DNA of 64,000 nucleotides, from NCBI RefSeq assembly GCF_043951855.1, contig NZ_JBINJW010000009.1:1-64000 (forward strand), in the 5' to 3' direction. The DNA comes from Proteiniclasticum sp043951855 (GTDB lineage Bacteria; Bacillota; Clostridia; Clostridiales; Clostridiaceae). The position numbers were made by a program, and so were the translations under genes. Positions 51,649 to 60,365 of this stretch are shown here, one piece after another; position 1 is the first letter of the stretch; each line of letters starts with the position of its first letter. Under the pieces are notes generated by a model. The model was not told where the DNA came from and ran no database searches. It was given only the letters and a program-made list of their open reading frames with translations.

Positions 51649-52632
51649 ATGAAAAAAGTATTAGAAGTAAAAAACCTTAAGACGCACTTTAACACAGATA
51701 AAGGTGTGGTTAAGGCTGTAGATGGTGTAACCTTCGACCTTATAGAAGGTAAGACACTCGGCGTTGTTGGTGAGTCAGGCTGTGGTAAGAGCATCACGGC
51801 AATGAGTGTAATGAGACTTATAGATAGAAATGGTGATATCGTGGATGGTTCTATCATGTACGAAGGTCGCGATCTTGCTAAAATTAAAATGGATGAAATG
51901 AGAAAAATAAGGGGAAATGATATATCTATCATCTTCCAGGAGCCTATGACATCATTGAATCCAGTATTTAGAATTGGAGATCAGATTGTTGAAGCAATTA
52001 AGCTGCACCAGGATTTATCAAAAGAAGAAGCTCATGACAAAGCTGTCAGCATGCTGAAGCTTGTCGGAATCCCAAGAGCGGAGAGAGTAGTTTATGACTA
52101 TCCTCATCAGCTTTCCGGTGGTATGAGACAGAGAGCCATGATTGCTATGGCGCTTGCCTGCGATCCTAAGATACTGATCGCTGATGAACCTACAACAGCT
52201 CTGGATGTAACCATTCAGGCTCAGATTCTCGCGCTGATGAATGATCTTAAGGAAAAAATGAACACAGCTATTATGCTGATCACGCACGACCTTGGTGTTG
52301 TTGCGCAGATGGCAGATGATGTAATTGTCATGTATTCCGGAAAAGTTGTAGAATCAGCTGAAGTCAAGGAGCTTTACGGAAATCCGAAACATCCATACAC
52401 ACAGGGCCTGCTGGATTCAATTCCTGATGTTAAATCTGAAAAGAAGAGACTGAACAGTATTGAAGGTGTAGTACCGAATCCAATGGAACTTCCAAAAGGA
52501 TGCTATTTTGCACCAAGATGTAAGTTTGCAATGGACAAATGCTGGGAACAGGAACCCGGAGTGTATTTCATAGACAAGGAAAGAAACGGCGAAAACCATA
52601 AGGTCAAGTGTTTCTTATATGAAGGGAATTAG
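51649..52632 (+). CDS. Peptide ABC transporter ATPase (DppD/OppD-like)
   Basis: A 327-residue ATPase. Walker A GESGCGKSI near residues 39-47, signature LSGGMRQRAMIAMA near 151-164, Walker B ILIADEPTTALD near 171-182, H-loop ITHD. A C-terminal oligopeptide/dipeptide domain carries cysteines (GCYFAPRCKFAMDKCW) that bind an iron-sulfur cluster in some relatives. It forms a heterodimer with the next protein. Confidence 0.95.
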   Translation: MKKVLEVKNLKTHFNTDKGVVKAVDGVTFDLIEGKTLGVVGESGCGKSITAMSVMRLIDRNGDIVDGSIMYEGRDLAKIKMDEMRKIRGNDISIIFQEPMTSLNPVFRIGDQIVEAIKLHQDLSKEEAHDKAVSMLKLVGIPRAERVVYDYPHQLSGGMRQRAMIAMALACDPKILIADEPTTALDVTIQAQILALMNDLKEKMNTAIMLITHDLGVVAQMADDVIVMYSGKVVESAEVKELYGNPKHPYTQGLLDSIPDVKSEKKRLNSIEGVVPNPMELPKGCYFAPRCKFAMDKCWEQEPGVYFIDKERNGENHKVKCFLYEGN

Positions 52633-52641
52633 GAGGGAAGT

Positions 52642-53649
52642 ATGAACGAGAATAATAGAATTTTGCTTGAAGTTAACGATGTAAAGAAATATTTCCCTGT
52701 TAAAGGTGGCCTCTTCACAAAGAAAACATATGTCAAAGCGGTTGACGGAGTCTCCTTTAAACTGAAAGAAGGGGAAACCATCGGACTGGTTGGTGAATCA
52801 GGCTGTGGTAAATCTACACTGGGAAGAACAATTGTAAGACTATATGAGCCAACAGCAGGTGATATTATATATCATGGTAAAGAGATTGATGGTGACATAT
52901 CCACTTTAAAGGGAGATAAGCTGAAAGCGCTGAGACGTGAGATGCAGCTGATTTTCCAGGATCCATACAGTTCACTGAATCCAAGAATGAATGTAAGTAA
53001 TATCGTGGGTGAATCACTGCTCTCACATAATCTGGTTAAACCAGGTGCTGAGTATAAAGACAGAGTAATGGAAATCATAGAGATGTGCGGACTTTCTCCA
53101 TATCATATCTATAGATATCCACATCAGTTCTCAGGTGGACAGAGACAGAGAATAGGAATAGCAAGAGCACTTGCTTTAAACCCTGATTTTGTTGTCGCTG
53201 ATGAACCTGTATCTGCTCTGGATGTATCCATTCAGTCACAGATCCTTAACCTCATGATGGATCTCCAGGAAAAGATGGGATTATCTTATCTCTTCATTTC
53301 TCATGATTTAAGTGTTGTTAAGCATATCAGTAATAGAATCGGTGTAATGTATCTTGGTTCCCTTGTTGAACTGGCTGGTAAACATGAGCTTTACGATACA
53401 CCAACTCACCCATATACAAGAGCTTTACTGGCAGCTATTCCAGTGCCAGATCCTACTCATTTAAGAAAAATGGAGCCAATCATAGGTGAATTGCCAAGTA
53501 ATATCATCACCCCACCTGGATGTAAGTTCCATACAAGATGTCCTTATGCCAAGGATATCTGTAAGGAAGATATTCCTATATTAAGAGAGTATGATCCAGC
53601 AGCACACCCAGAACATTTTGTAGCATGTCATTTTGCTGGTGAAATATAA
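52642..53649 (+). CDS. Peptide ABC transporter ATPase (DppF/OppF-like)
   Basis: A 335-residue ATPase. N-terminal LEVNDVKKYFPVKGG is typical of DppF/OppF; Walker A GESGCGKST near 50-58, signature FSGGQRQRIGIARA, Walker B FVVADEPVSALD, H-loop ISHD. The C-terminal domain has the cysteine segment GCKFHTRCPYAKDIC. GGAGGGAAGT precedes the ATG, nine bases after the DppD-like stop. Confidence 0.95.
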   Translation: MNENNRILLEVNDVKKYFPVKGGLFTKKTYVKAVDGVSFKLKEGETIGLVGESGCGKSTLGRTIVRLYEPTAGDIIYHGKEIDGDISTLKGDKLKALRREMQLIFQDPYSSLNPRMNVSNIVGESLLSHNLVKPGAEYKDRVMEIIEMCGLSPYHIYRYPHQFSGGQRQRIGIARALALNPDFVVADEPVSALDVSIQSQILNLMMDLQEKMGLSYLFISHDLSVVKHISNRIGVMYLGSLVELAGKHELYDTPTHPYTRALLAAIPVPDPTHLRKMEPIIGELPSNIITPPGCKFHTRCPYAKDICKEDIPILREYDPAAHPEHFVACHFAGEI

Positions 53650-53689
53650 ATAAAATTAAGTGATCATATTCAAAGAAGGAGGGATTATA

Positions 53690-53869
53690 ATGAATATTTT
53701 TGGAAGCAAACATCGTTATGACGATGTTAAACCAGATATGGATGCTGATGTTGAAATGGAAAAGTTTGATGCTATGGCTCTAGCTATGGCGATGGCTTCA
53801 TATGTATTTCCAATCGTAATTGGAATCTTCGCATTCTTTGCCCTTCTGACTTGGATAGTATTCCATTAA
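53690..53869 (+). CDS. Small single-helix membrane protein at end of importer operon
   Basis: A 59-residue protein with an acidic, soluble N-terminal half and one membrane helix (about 38-57, PIVIGIFAFFALLTWIVFH at the end). A strong AAGGAGGGATT site lies before the ATG, which argues for real translation. It comes 40 bp after the DppF-like gene and before the operon terminator, so it is likely co-transcribed. I do not recognise a family. It could modulate or stabilise the transporter, as other small membrane proteins do, but that is inference. Confidence 0.75.
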   Translation: MNIFGSKHRYDDVKPDMDADVEMEKFDAMALAMAMASYVFPIVIGIFAFFALLTWIVFH

Positions 53870-53877
53870 TTACTGAT

Positions 53878-53918
53878 AAAGCACTTGTTATAGCTTGCTA
53901 TGACAAGTGCTTTTTTCT
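53878..53918 (+). terminator. Terminator of peptide importer operon
   Basis: Eleven-bp stem AAAGCACTTGT / ACAAGTGCTTT (53878-53888, 53903-53913) with an inner TAGC/GCTA stem and T-run. Confidence 0.92.
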
Positions 53919-54074
53919 TGTCAAAAACAATGGAGCGTATAATTTCAATAATGGAGCAGCGTTGGAATAATAAAATAAAACATCAATATAATATAATCAT
54001 GATATACTACAGGATTTATTCAATTAAAGGATTCAGGAAAGATTTGTAGAATAATATAATTAGGAGGTGCCACC

Positions 54075-55100
54075 TTGACGATAAGAGAAAGAATTGAAAG
54101 AAATGAAGAGCTTACTTTAATTGAGGAAGCATGCTTTTCCAGTAATTCCCGTGGGAGGGAAGTTTTTGAAGAGCTGGATTCTTACAGAACATGTTTTATG
54201 CATGATCGTGACAGAATCATACATTCCAAATCATTCAGGAGACTTAAACATAAGACCCAAGTCTATATTAAAACAACAGGAGATCATTATCGAACAAGGC
54301 TTACGCATACTCTAGAGGTTTCTCAGATTGCACGAACCATAGCGAGAGGCATTGCTGTCAATGAAGACCTGGTGGAAGCGATAACTTTAGGGCATGATAT
54401 CGGTCATGTGGCATTTGCACATAATGGTGAAGAAGTGTTGAATGAAAGGTTACCTGGAGGATTCAGGCATAATGAACAGTCCATTCGAGTGCTGAAGAAG
54501 CTGGAAAAAGAAGGTAGAGGGTTAAACATCACCTATGAAGTGTTGGATGGCATCTTGCATCACAGCGGCCTGAAGAGTGGAGAGAATTCAAGTACACTGG
54601 AAGGTCAGATTGCCCGCTTTGCGGATAAAATAGCTTATGTCAATCATGATATTGATGATTCAATTCGTGCAGGTCTTTTAAAGACGGAAGATCTCCCATC
54701 GGAATATGTTGAAGTACTAGGAAGAACTCATAGCAAGAGGATTGATACCTTGGTGAGAAATCTTGTCGATAAAACAAATGGCAATATCATGAGTGGTCAA
54801 CAGCTGGTGGAGCTCACTGAAGATATTTTTGAAGCATTGTATGGGTTAAGAGCTTTTCTGTTTAAAAACATCTACAATGGTGAACATCTCAGAGAAGAAA
54901 GAAACAAGGCCAAATTCGTTCTTGGAAAATTATTTGATTATTACTTGGAGCATGTTTCTGAAATGCCGGAATTATTCAAGAAGATCGCAGAGGACGAAGG
55001 GACAGAGAGAGCTGTGGCAGATTATATTGCAGGAATGACTGATGATTATGCAATCATTCTTTTTAATCAGATTTATGTTCCGAAAATTGTTATCTACTGA
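54075..55100 (+). CDS. dgt: Deoxyguanosinetriphosphate triphosphohydrolase-like protein
   Basis: HD-domain dNTPase of 341 residues that cleaves dNTPs to deoxynucleosides and triphosphate. HD residues lie in HTLEVSQIAR near 77-86 and LGHDIGHVAFAHNGE near 104-118; the N-terminal DRDRIIHSKSFRRLKHKTQV segment is a family hallmark. It starts with TTG behind AGGAGGTGCCACC. The protein is of the shorter Gram-positive type. It precedes dnaG and rpoD, a common clostridial arrangement. Confidence 0.94.
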   Translation: MTIRERIERNEELTLIEEACFSSNSRGREVFEELDSYRTCFMHDRDRIIHSKSFRRLKHKTQVYIKTTGDHYRTRLTHTLEVSQIARTIARGIAVNEDLVEAITLGHDIGHVAFAHNGEEVLNERLPGGFRHNEQSIRVLKKLEKEGRGLNITYEVLDGILHHSGLKSGENSSTLEGQIARFADKIAYVNHDIDDSIRAGLLKTEDLPSEYVEVLGRTHSKRIDTLVRNLVDKTNGNIMSGQQLVELTEDIFEALYGLRAFLFKNIYNGEHLREERNKAKFVLGKLFDYYLEHVSEMPELFKKIAEDEGTERAVADYIAGMTDDYAIILFNQIYVPKIVIY

Positions 55101-55151
55101 TCTTAATGGTATAATAAATGTTTGTACAATGAGAAAAAGGTGTGAAAAAAT

Positions 55152-56888
55152 TTGTATGTTGCAGAAGAGATAATTGAGAAAATCAAAGAAAGTAATGACA
55201 TTGTTGATATTATCTCTGAGAGCGTTCCGCTGAAAAGAGTTGGACGAAATTATTGGGGACTATGTCCATTCCATAATGAGAAGACTCCTTCCTTCAGTGT
55301 GACCAGAGAGAAACAGCTTTTTAAATGTTTCGGTTGTGGTGAAGGTGGAAATGTCATTACGTTTGTCATGAAAAGTAAGAATCTCGAATTCAACGAGGCC
55401 TTGAGATTATTAGCAGATAAAGCTAATATCACGCTGGAAGAAAGCGCAGAAAACAGAAAGAATAATGAAAAGCTTGAAGTGTACTTCAAGATGCACGTTG
55501 ACGCTGCTAGATTTTTCTTCAAGAATCTTAAAGACCATAATGAAATCAGAGATTACTTTTATAAAAGAGGAATCACAGATCAGACCATAAGATCATTTGG
55601 TCTGGGCTTTGCGCTTAATTCATGGGATAGTCTTCTGAGGTATCTCAAAGCCATGAATTATAAAGAAGATGACATCGTAAGATGTGGATTAGCAACAAAA
55701 AATGAAAAGGGAAAAGTATATGACCGGTTTCGCAACAGAATCATCTTCCCCGTTTTTGATGTCAGAGGACGTGTAATTGCATTTGGCGCTCGAGTAATGG
55801 ATGATTCCAAACCTAAATATCTCAACTCTCCAGAAACACCGATCTACAATAAAGGAACCCATCTTTATGGATTGAACTTTGCCAGAAAAAACAGCAAGGA
55901 AAAAAGCCTTATCATTGTGGAAGGTTATATGGATTGTATCAGTCTCAATCAGGCTGGAGTGAAGAATGTGGTCGCATCTTTGGGTACTGCTTTGACTAAA
56001 ATGCAGGCGCGACTTCTTAAGAGAAACTCAGAAGAGGTCTTCATCTCCTATGATGCAGACAATGCTGGTCAGGCCGCGACTGTCAGAGGATTAGATATTC
56101 TCAGCTCTGAAGGTATCGATGTGAAAGTTGTTCAGATTCCAAAAGGAAAAGATCCTGATGATTACATACGTGCTGAAGGTGTGGAAAAGTTCCATGAACT
56201 TGTAAATCAGGCACTGCCATTGATTGACTATAAGATCTTAAAGGCCAAGGATGGACTAAATACAGCGGAGGATCAGGGCCGCATCGCATATGCAAAAAGA
56301 GTTGTATCAATTCTGAACAATCTGGATCCCATTGAAAAAGATGTTTATGTTCAGAAAGTCAGTGAAGATACAGGTATTTCAGAAAGTGCTCTTATGAGTC
56401 TTATGAAAGGTGACGAAGAAGGTATTCGGGTCATGGATACTTCTTCCATCGGAAAAGCGGTTCATATTGAATCCGCACACGTCAAAGCGGAAAGAGCATT
56501 ACTGAAGCTCTTGAGCGAAGGCCCGTTTTTAGTGGAGAGGATCCACATTGATGATTTCATTCTGCCTAGTCACAGGAAGATTTACGATATCATCACTAGA
56601 TACGATGGACCCAAAGAACATATCAGATCCTTTGTGGAAAGCCACTGTGATGACATTGAAACATCAAAAGAATGGACAATCATCACAGAACTTGTGGAGA
56701 TCCCTGATATTGATGTGGATATCCTGATTGATGATTTCATGAAGACAATTAAACATTATAAAGGGATTTTAACTCAAAAGAAGCTTATGCTAGAAATCAG
56801 AACATTGGAGAAACAGGGCAGAACAGAAGAATCCCTTGAAATTGCCAAGAAATTGATTGAGCTTCAAAAGACTTTAGGGAGGTATTGA
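55152..56888 (+). CDS. dnaG: DNA primase
   Basis: Primase of 578 residues that makes RNA primers at the replication fork. The zinc-binding domain has CPFHNEKTPSF and CFGCGEGGN (near residues 37-63), the TOPRIM core has IVEGYMDCISL near 256-266 and SYDADNAGQAA near 299-309, and a helicase-binding C-terminus follows. It starts with TTG preceded by AAAAGGTGTG; the nearby ATG is out of frame. Two bases separate it from rpoD. Confidence 0.96.
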   Translation: MYVAEEIIEKIKESNDIVDIISESVPLKRVGRNYWGLCPFHNEKTPSFSVTREKQLFKCFGCGEGGNVITFVMKSKNLEFNEALRLLADKANITLEESAENRKNNEKLEVYFKMHVDAARFFFKNLKDHNEIRDYFYKRGITDQTIRSFGLGFALNSWDSLLRYLKAMNYKEDDIVRCGLATKNEKGKVYDRFRNRIIFPVFDVRGRVIAFGARVMDDSKPKYLNSPETPIYNKGTHLYGLNFARKNSKEKSLIIVEGYMDCISLNQAGVKNVVASLGTALTKMQARLLKRNSEEVFISYDADNAGQAATVRGLDILSSEGIDVKVVQIPKGKDPDDYIRAEGVEKFHELVNQALPLIDYKILKAKDGLNTAEDQGRIAYAKRVVSILNNLDPIEKDVYVQKVSEDTGISESALMSLMKGDEEGIRVMDTSSIGKAVHIESAHVKAERALLKLLSEGPFLVERIHIDDFILPSHRKIYDIITRYDGPKEHIRSFVESHCDDIETSKEWTIITELVEIPDIDVDILIDDFMKTIKHYKGILTQKKLMLEIRTLEKQGRTEESLEIAKKLIELQKTLGRY

Positions 56889-56889
56889 G

Positions 56890-58248
56890 ATGGCGGCGAA
56901 AAAGAAAACAGTAAATGAAGATCTTAACGTAACAGAAGAGATACTAGAAGAGGAGCATAAATCAGAAGTGAAAGAAAAAGAAGTCAAGTCAACCAAAACA
57001 AGAAAGAAACCGAAAGCGGATAAGGATATCATCGAAAGCGCCGAAGTGCTGGAAGAGACAGCAAAAGAAATCAAGGCACCAAAGACAAGAAAAAAGAAGA
57101 GTGTAGTTTCAAAAGAATCCATCAATGATGAAGAGAACATGGATAACGAAGAAATCCTGGATGATGCAGATGACGAAAACGGCAAAAAAGTTCACGACAA
57201 AGATTTCCAGATGTCTGTAGTCAAGAAATTAATCGAAAAGGGAAAGAAGACAGGGAGCATCGCAGAAAAAGAAATTCTTGATGAGCTTCAGGAAATTGAT
57301 CTTTCTCCAGAACAGATCGATAAGATTTATGAGACGCTGGAAGCTTTAAACATTGAAATCATCGGTGACGTTGAAGAAGAAGAGGAAGAGGAAGTGGATC
57401 TTTCTGTTCCAGAAGGTGTTGCAATCGATGACCCGGTAAGGATGTACTTGAAGGAAATCGGTAAAGTGCCTCTTCTTACGTCAGAACAGGAAGTTGCGCT
57501 TGCAAAGAGAATTGAAGCAGGAGATGAACATGCAGCGAAGGAACTTGCTGAAGCAAACCTGAGACTGGTTGTATCCATTGCCAAGAGATATGTTGGTAGA
57601 GGAATGCTTTTTCTTGATCTGATTCAGGAAGGTAATCTAGGTCTGATCAAGGCGGTGGAGAAATTTGACTTCACCAAAGGATTCAAGTTCTCAACCTATG
57701 CCACCTGGTGGATTAGACAGGCGATTACAAGAGCCATCGCTGACCAGGCGCGAACGATCAGAATTCCAGTGCACATGGTGGAAACAATAAACAAGCTGAT
57801 CAGGATAGAAAGACAGCTCCTTCAGGAGCTGGGGCGTGCGCCTCAGGCTGAAGAGATTGCTGAAATTATGGAAATGCCTCCAGAAAAAGTTAGAGAAATC
57901 ATGAAAATCGCACAGGAACCTGTTTCTCTTGAAACACCTATCGGTGAGGAAGAAGACAGCCATCTGGGAGACTTCATTCCAGATGATGATGCATTAGCTC
58001 CAGCAGAAGCTGCAGCGTTCACAATGCTGAAGGAACAGCTCATCAGCGTTCTGGATACCTTGACACCAAGAGAAGAAAAGGTGCTGAGATTAAGATTCGG
58101 ATTAGATGATGGACGTTCTAGGACACTTGAAGAAGTGGGCAAAGAATTTAATGTAACCAGAGAGAGAATCAGACAGATTGAAGCGAAAGCTTTAAGAAAG
58201 CTGAGACATCCTTCAAGAAGTAAGAAATTGAAAGATTATCTGGACTAA
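56890..58248 (+). CDS. rpoD: RNA polymerase primary sigma factor, N-terminally extended
   Basis: Housekeeping sigma-70 factor of 452 residues. Regions 1.2 to 4.2 are canonical: DPVRMYLKEIG near 178-188, region 2 NLRLVVSIAKRYVGRGMLFLDLIQEGN...FSTYATWWIRQAI, region 3 and region 4.2 VTRERIRQIEAKALRKLRHP. The first 105 residues are a low-complexity Lys/Glu extension with two KTRKK segments (36-40, 65-69), which makes the protein about 90 residues longer than usual clostridial RpoD. GGGAGGTATTG before the ATG supports this start. End of the dgt-dnaG-rpoD unit. Confidence 0.97.
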   Translation: MAAKKKTVNEDLNVTEEILEEEHKSEVKEKEVKSTKTRKKPKADKDIIESAEVLEETAKEIKAPKTRKKKSVVSKESINDEENMDNEEILDDADDENGKKVHDKDFQMSVVKKLIEKGKKTGSIAEKEILDELQEIDLSPEQIDKIYETLEALNIEIIGDVEEEEEEEVDLSVPEGVAIDDPVRMYLKEIGKVPLLTSEQEVALAKRIEAGDEHAAKELAEANLRLVVSIAKRYVGRGMLFLDLIQEGNLGLIKAVEKFDFTKGFKFSTYATWWIRQAITRAIADQARTIRIPVHMVETINKLIRIERQLLQELGRAPQAEEIAEIMEMPPEKVREIMKIAQEPVSLETPIGEEEDSHLGDFIPDDDALAPAEAAAFTMLKEQLISVLDTLTPREEKVLRLRFGLDDGRSRTLEEVGKEFNVTRERIRQIEAKALRKLRHPSRSKKLKDYLD

Positions 58249-58265
58249 GTAACGTTAATCTATAG

Positions 58266-58307
58266 AGAAGGCAGAAGCGTAATAAAATGCATCTGCCTTC
58301 TTTTTAT
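58266..58307 (+). terminator. Terminator of rpoD
   Basis: Ten-bp stem AGAAGGCAGA / TCTGCCTTCT (58266-58275, 58292-58301) followed by TTTTT. Confidence 0.92.
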
Positions 58308-58471
58308 GAGGAGACTAAGAAATGAACTAGCATAAGAGCCTCTAAGGCTCCGGAGGTTTTATAAATTCAGCAGTTGCTGTAAGAGATCACATGTAGGATC
58401 CAATTCAATGAGAAAAGCGAATTTCAAAAACCATACATATTAGTATGATATAATTAATGTGGGTGATTATC

Positions 58472-59356
58472 ATGATATTTATTCCGGAAAAAGCACAATT
58501 TATAAATAAGCTGGTTACCATAATGGTTGCAGTGATTATTGTCATATCTCTCATTTTAGGATTGAGTGAAAATATCCTGACGAAGAGTCTTATGATGCTG
58601 CTTCTTATTATGTTTCTCATTTACAGCACTTATTCCATGATTTTTCTGAAAACATTCTATTATAAAATCGAGGAGGGAATGCTCTCCATAGAGAGTTTCT
58701 TCAGATTCACAAATAAGTATATTAAACTTGAGAATATCGAATTTTTCACGGAAAGAATTACCTTGCTGAACCACAGCGGTATTGCAGGAATGCTGAGCAA
58801 AAGATTCTCTATTGGAAAAGGCTACATAAAAGGACTTGGAAAGGTTGATATGTATATTACGAGTTCCAAGAAAACCATATTTTTCGGTACGAAAAACGGA
58901 AACTATGCTGTTTCACCTGCAGATATGTCAGGATTTTCCGCATTACTGAAGAAAAACGGCATCAAGGAAGAGTTTGTTACAAGAGATGTTCTTGAAAAAG
59001 ACATTCAGGAAAGCGAAGACAGGTTGAAGCATTTTTTTCTCCTTAATGCAGTGATTGTACTGATTCTTATTGAAGTACCCATCGCGCTTCATTATCTGGA
59101 TCAGCTGCCTGAATATGTTTCAATCAGTCAGCTTGATACTTCGATGCTTTCTTATGTACCAGCAAAAGTATATGTGGACAGCACCATATCCTACGGCATC
59201 ATGGCCTTTTTACTGGCGGTTGTCGCATATATACTTTCCCGAGTGTATTCGAAAATCGATAAGATTTATTACTATAGAGTCATGCTGATTCCTCTGGTGA
59301 TCACTTTTCTGATGTTGTTGAACTTGGCAAATACCCTTATTCCTATATTTTTGTAG
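58472..59356 (+). CDS. Membrane protein with PH-like domain, 294 aa
   Basis: Predicted layout: two N-terminal membrane helices (about 12-33 and 37-57), a cytoplasmic beta-rich domain with YYKIEEGMLSIESFFRFTNKYIKLENIEF near 65-95 and AVSPADMSGFSALLKKNGI near 147-165 that resembles bacterial PH domains, and three C-terminal helices. The function is unknown. GTGGGTGAT lies before the ATG at 58472; an in-frame ATG at 58457 lies almost on a TATAAT at 58449-58454. It sits between rpoD and the tnpB remnant. Confidence 0.72.
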   Translation: MIFIPEKAQFINKLVTIMVAVIIVISLILGLSENILTKSLMMLLLIMFLIYSTYSMIFLKTFYYKIEEGMLSIESFFRFTNKYIKLENIEFFTERITLLNHSGIAGMLSKRFSIGKGYIKGLGKVDMYITSSKKTIFFGTKNGNYAVSPADMSGFSALLKKNGIKEEFVTRDVLEKDIQESEDRLKHFFLLNAVIVLILIEVPIALHYLDQLPEYVSISQLDTSMLSYVPAKVYVDSTISYGIMAFLLAVVAYILSRVYSKIDKIYYYRVMLIPLVITFLMLLNLANTLIPIFL

Positions 59357-59410
59357 ATTCAATGTTATAATATATAGGGAAAGTAAGAAACGAAAAGGAG
59401 TAGCAAGTGA

Positions 59411-60189
59411 TTCAAAAAATATAAACAATCATGGAGAAAAGTGATGACATATGCCCATGGATCATTGACTCCCTGAAACGATTCCATGGTGAAAAGCGGG
59501 ACCGTGTCCATGAAGGCAGGCAGATATTACGTGTCTGTGCTGATTGAAGCAGAAGAGAAGCCCTATGATGTGCCCGACGGAAATGATATCGGCATAGATC
59601 TGGACATCAAGGATTTTGCGGTGGTGTACACCATGGAAAATCCATTCGCAAACATCAGCAAGACAAAAAAGTGCGTGACCTGGAAAAAAGCTGAAACGTG
59701 AACAAAGACAGCTTTCGAGAAAATACGAGAGCCTGAAAGTCAAAAATAGAGAAACGAAAGGAGAAGCTACTAGACAGAATATCCATAATCAGACCATAAA
59801 GGTACAGAAACTTCATCAGAGACTTTCCTGCATAAGGGAAAATCACATCAATCAGGTAATCAGTCAGGTGATCAGGCAAAAACCAAGTTTTATCACCAAG
59901 GAAGACCTGAACGTGAAGGGGATGATGAAGAACAGGCATTGAGCGAAGGCTGTACAAGGCCAGAACTTCTATTCCTTCAGAGTGAAGCTTGCTGATAAAT
60001 GCAGGGAAGAACGGAATAGAGTCAAGAATTGCTGACAGATGGTATCCTTCAAGCAGGCAGTGTTCGAGATGTGGTTCTATCAGAAAGGATCTGAAGTTAT
60101 CAGATAGAACAAACAGATGCGATGCGTGCGGCTTCGTCATAGACAGGGACAGTAATGCCAGCATAAATCTTCTGAATGCGAAAGTCTAA
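59411..60189 (+). pseudogene. Broken IS200/IS605-family tnpB (RuvC-like nuclease)
   Basis: Fragments of one TnpB protein are spread over two frames. The first (to 59701) has GRYYVSVLIEAEEK and GIDLDIKDFAV, the RuvC-I Asp motif. After a frameshift near 59680 the second reads REQRQLSRKYESLK and ITKEDLNVKGMMKNRH, the RuvC-II Glu motif, then hits a TGA at 59940-59942 and continues. After another frameshift near 60020 comes RWYPSSRQCSRCGS...RCDACGFVIDRDSNASINLL, the zinc ribbon and RuvC-III Asp, ending in TAA. The N-terminal third is missing, with an in-frame TGA near 59475. No tnpA is nearby. The protein cannot be made intact. Confidence 0.92.
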
Positions 60190-60350
60190 ACGGTAGCACC
60201 ATAACGCTATCCTAGATGTGTATCGATGGCTGGTCGGGAATTCACGACTGTGGACTGCACAGGAACTTGCGAGTAGCAGCTCAGGAAACTGAGGCGAAAG
60301 CATACAGGAAGAAGCAGTAAAAGTCTCGATGCGGATGTATGTCCATATTT
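60190..60350 (+). ncRNA. Probable omega-RNA-like 3' segment of the tnpB element
   Basis: The 160 bases after the tnpB stop are rich in structure: CTGTG-GACTG-CACAG (60248-60262), CTCAG-GAAA-CTGAG with a GNRA loop (60280-60293) and GC-GAAA-GC. In IS605-type elements the guide-RNA scaffold (omega RNA) is encoded at this position, overlapping the 3' end of tnpB and the element right end. I assign it from position and folding potential; the exact ends and the guide are not determined. Confidence 0.55.
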
Positions 60351-60365
60351 TGAGTAGCAGACAGC

